In this document: piece by piece, positions 31,405 through 32,870 of the stretch | How the letters are laid out: each line of letters starts with the position of its first letter | Position numbering within the stretch: the stretch's first letter is position 1 | From: an uncultured Acetatifactor sp. | GTDB taxonomy: Bacteria; Bacillota; Clostridia; Lachnospirales; Lachnospiraceae | NCBI GenBank assembly: GCA_910584435.1 | Contig: CAJUAP010000044.1 | Coordinates: 1 to 32,870 of the forward strand | DNA: 32,870 nt | Direction: 5' to 3' | The notes under the pieces: model-generated | The model's input: only the letters and a program-made list of their open reading frames with translations | The model's database searches: none | Told to the model about the DNA's origin: nothing | Translations under genes and position numbers: made by a program

Positions 31405-32637
31405 ATGTCAAAAACAGTGGATTACTTCATGCAATATGTTCAAATGGATACACAGTCCAGTGAAGTTACCGGCACGATTCCAAGTACGTCAAAACAGCAT
31501 CAGCTTGCAAGTCTTCTGGCAAAGCAGCTGGAACAAATGGGAGCATCCGAGATTACCTATGACAGAGATCACTGCTATGTATATGCTTCCATCCCGGCAT
31601 CGGCAGGATGTGAGGGAGCGCCTGTTCTGGGTTTCATTGCGCATATGGATACCTCTCCGGCCGTATCCGGTGAAGGGGTGAAGCCCAGGATCATAACGAA
31701 TTATGACGGCGGAGATATCGTTTTGAATAAAGATGAGAATATTGTATTCAAAATAGCCGATTTCCCGGAAACCGCCCAATATCAGGGACAGGATTTAATT
31801 GTGACAGATGGGACTACATTATTGGGCGCAGATGATAAAGCAGGTGTGGCGGAAATTATGGCGGCATGTGAATATCTGCTGCAGCATCCAGGGATTAAGC
31901 ATGGCAAGCTTCGTGTAGGTTTTACCCCGGACGAAGAGATTGGCCAGGGGGCGGATCATTTTGATGTGAAACTTTTTGGCGCGGATTTTGCTTATACTGT
32001 GGACGGCGGAGCGTTCGGTGAAATTGAGGACGAAAACTTTAATGCGGCAGCAGCTACACTTCAAGTATATGGCCGCAGTGTTCATCCAGGCAGCGCCAAA
32101 GGTAAAATGATCAATTCCATGTTGATTGCATTTGAATTTCAGAACTTACTGCCCGTATTCCAGAACCCGATGTACACAGAAATGTATGAAGGTTTTTTCC
32201 ACTTATGCAATATCAATGGCGATGTTGAGAAGACAACGGCTGAGTATATTATCAGAGACCATGACAGAGACTTATTTGAACAGAAGAAAGCTGTGTTTGG
32301 CGCGTGTGCAGATTTCCTGAATCAAAAATACGGTGCCGGAACCGCAGTGGTGGAAATCAAAGATTCCTATTACAATATGAAAGAAGTCTTACGTCCCCAT
32401 ATGCATTTAATTGATAATGCCTCTGATGTGATGCGAGAATTAGGAACCGAACCGCATCTTTCTCCCATCAGAGGCGGAACTGACGGGGCAAGACTTTCTT
32501 ATATGGGTTTGCCCTGCCCTAATCTCTGTACCGGAGGCGGTAATTTCCATAGCCGTTACGAATATGTCTGTGTGCAGTCTATGGAGAAAATGACACAGTT
32601 GATTGTCATGCTGGCTGAGAAATATGGCATAAAATAA
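31405..32637 (+). CDS. pepT: Peptidase T (tripeptide aminopeptidase)
   Basis: Zinc-dependent M20B exopeptidase that removes the N-terminal residue from tripeptides in the cytoplasm. 410 residues, the family length. Metal and catalytic blocks are GFIAHMDTSP (His80, Asp82), LLGADDKAGVAEIM (bridging Asp), TPDEEIGQGADHF (catalytic and ligand Glu pair), TVDGGAFGEIEDENF (ligand Asp) and GGGNFHSRYEYV (ligand His). RGGTDGARLSYMG is the specificity-loop motif. AAGAGG lies about eight bases before the ATG. It has its own promoter and terminator; beside an alanine/glycine importer it suggests amino-acid and peptide use, though the two need not be co-regulated. Confidence 0.97.
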   Translation: MSKTVDYFMQYVQMDTQSSEVTGTIPSTSKQHQLASLLAKQLEQMGASEITYDRDHCYVYASIPASAGCEGAPVLGFIAHMDTSPAVSGEGVKPRIITNYDGGDIVLNKDENIVFKIADFPETAQYQGQDLIVTDGTTLLGADDKAGVAEIMAACEYLLQHPGIKHGKLRVGFTPDEEIGQGADHFDVKLFGADFAYTVDGGAFGEIEDENFNAAAATLQVYGRSVHPGSAKGKMINSMLIAFEFQNLLPVFQNPMYTEMYEGFFHLCNINGDVEKTTAEYIIRDHDRDLFEQKKAVFGACADFLNQKYGAGTAVVEIKDSYYNMKEVLRPHMHLIDNASDVMRELGTEPHLSPIRGGTDGARLSYMGLPCPNLCTGGGNFHSRYEYVCVQSMEKMTQLIVMLAEKYGIK

Positions 32638-32671
32638 GATGCGCAGCAAGGGGTGTTATTTAGTACCATAT

Positions 32672-32726
32672 AAGTGTAAGAGATAAAGCATTTCATCAGT
32701 GCTTTACCTTCTGCACTTATTTTTTT
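32672..32726 (+). terminator. Rho-independent terminator of pepT
   Basis: Left arm 32672-32690 and right arm 32700-32718 pair along 19 bases with a few mismatches, loop of nine, followed by seven T residues (32720-32726). It lies 35 bases after the pepT stop. Confidence 0.85.
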
Positions 32727-32870
32727 ATGATAAGGGAGTAATTGGTCTGGCGAGGTGCTTTTTGGATTAACCACATCCGTCATAAAAACCGTCAACCACC
32801 CCTTATTATAAGCAGTCGTTTAAGCAGGTTGAAACCCGTAAGGTGCTTTCGTGTAACGAACTAAAATGAG
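32727..32870. other. Gene-free right edge
   Basis: 144 bases with no supported gene. CACCCCTT near 32796-32803 is the reverse complement of AAGGGGTG near 32649-32656 on the other side of the terminator, so the terminator lies inside a wider inverted repeat. GAGGTGCTTTTTGG (about 32751) and AAGGTGCTTTCGTG (about 32840) are short related strings. The nature of the region cannot be judged at the window edge. Confidence 0.3.

Noticed and set aside
32556..32795. Small open frame on - at the right edge
   Set aside because: It overlaps the pepT end and its terminator, has no ribosome site and no recognisable sequence.

Overview
The window reads as chromosomal DNA from a Gram-positive anaerobe of the Clostridia, most likely a Lachnospiraceae relative. 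The grounds are the short HisG with a separate HisZ, the order RsuA-type synthase / HAD / YgiQ / SDR / RluA-type synthase / RecU upstream of his, purine-rich GGAGG ribosome sites before nearly every gene, TTGACA-N17-TATAAT-like promoters, and a moderate base composition. The genus is not claimed.

Layout. 1-7.2 kb is a same-strand housekeeping cluster: RsuA-type pseudouridine synthase, HAD phosphatase, YgiQ radical-SAM protein, SDR oxidoreductase, a small unknown membrane protein, an RluA-type pseudouridine synthase and RecU. 7.2-12.9 kb is a partial histidine operon, hisZ-hisG-hisD-hisB-(degenerate HisF-like barrel)-hisIE, with a good promoter and a stem-forming leader. It runs without a visible terminator into 12.9-18.1 kb, a five-gene cassette of the type predicted in tellurium-resistance (Ter) loci to make a nucleoside-like metabolite: PRTase-TRSP, StiP-PELOTA and ATP-grasp on +, and a converging two-gene operon, CitE-like lyase and HAD phosphatase, on -. 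No TerB/C/D/Z gene is present. 18.1-22 kb holds a 96-residue unknown protein, a repeat-rich spacer and a three-gene ABC-2 exporter. 22-29.7 kb holds a 1268-residue membrane-anchored subtilase with InlB-type repeats, an OmpR-type response regulator overlapping its histidine kinase, and an unknown membrane-anchored protein. 29.7-32.7 kb has an AGCS amino-acid/sodium symporter and peptidase T, each with its own promoter, then a strong terminator.

Two genome-level patterns cut across the genes. First, short tandem repeats with a period of 15-18 bp sit at or inside gene ends at seven loci; in coding sequence the period is a multiple of three, giving pentapeptide or hexapeptide repeats. One 18-bp unit occurs at two loci 10.5 kb apart. 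Second, a dispersed palindromic element built around AACAGTTCAGACAG recurs in several intergenic gaps, with stems kept by paired base changes. A separate three-way-junction element follows the first ABC permease.

The most interesting biology is the Ter-type biosynthetic cassette without Ter proteins, apparently co-transcribed with a PRPP-consuming histidine operon, together with the active minisatellite formation, which has inserted about 80 codons of pentapeptide repeats into the HisF-like domain of HisIE.
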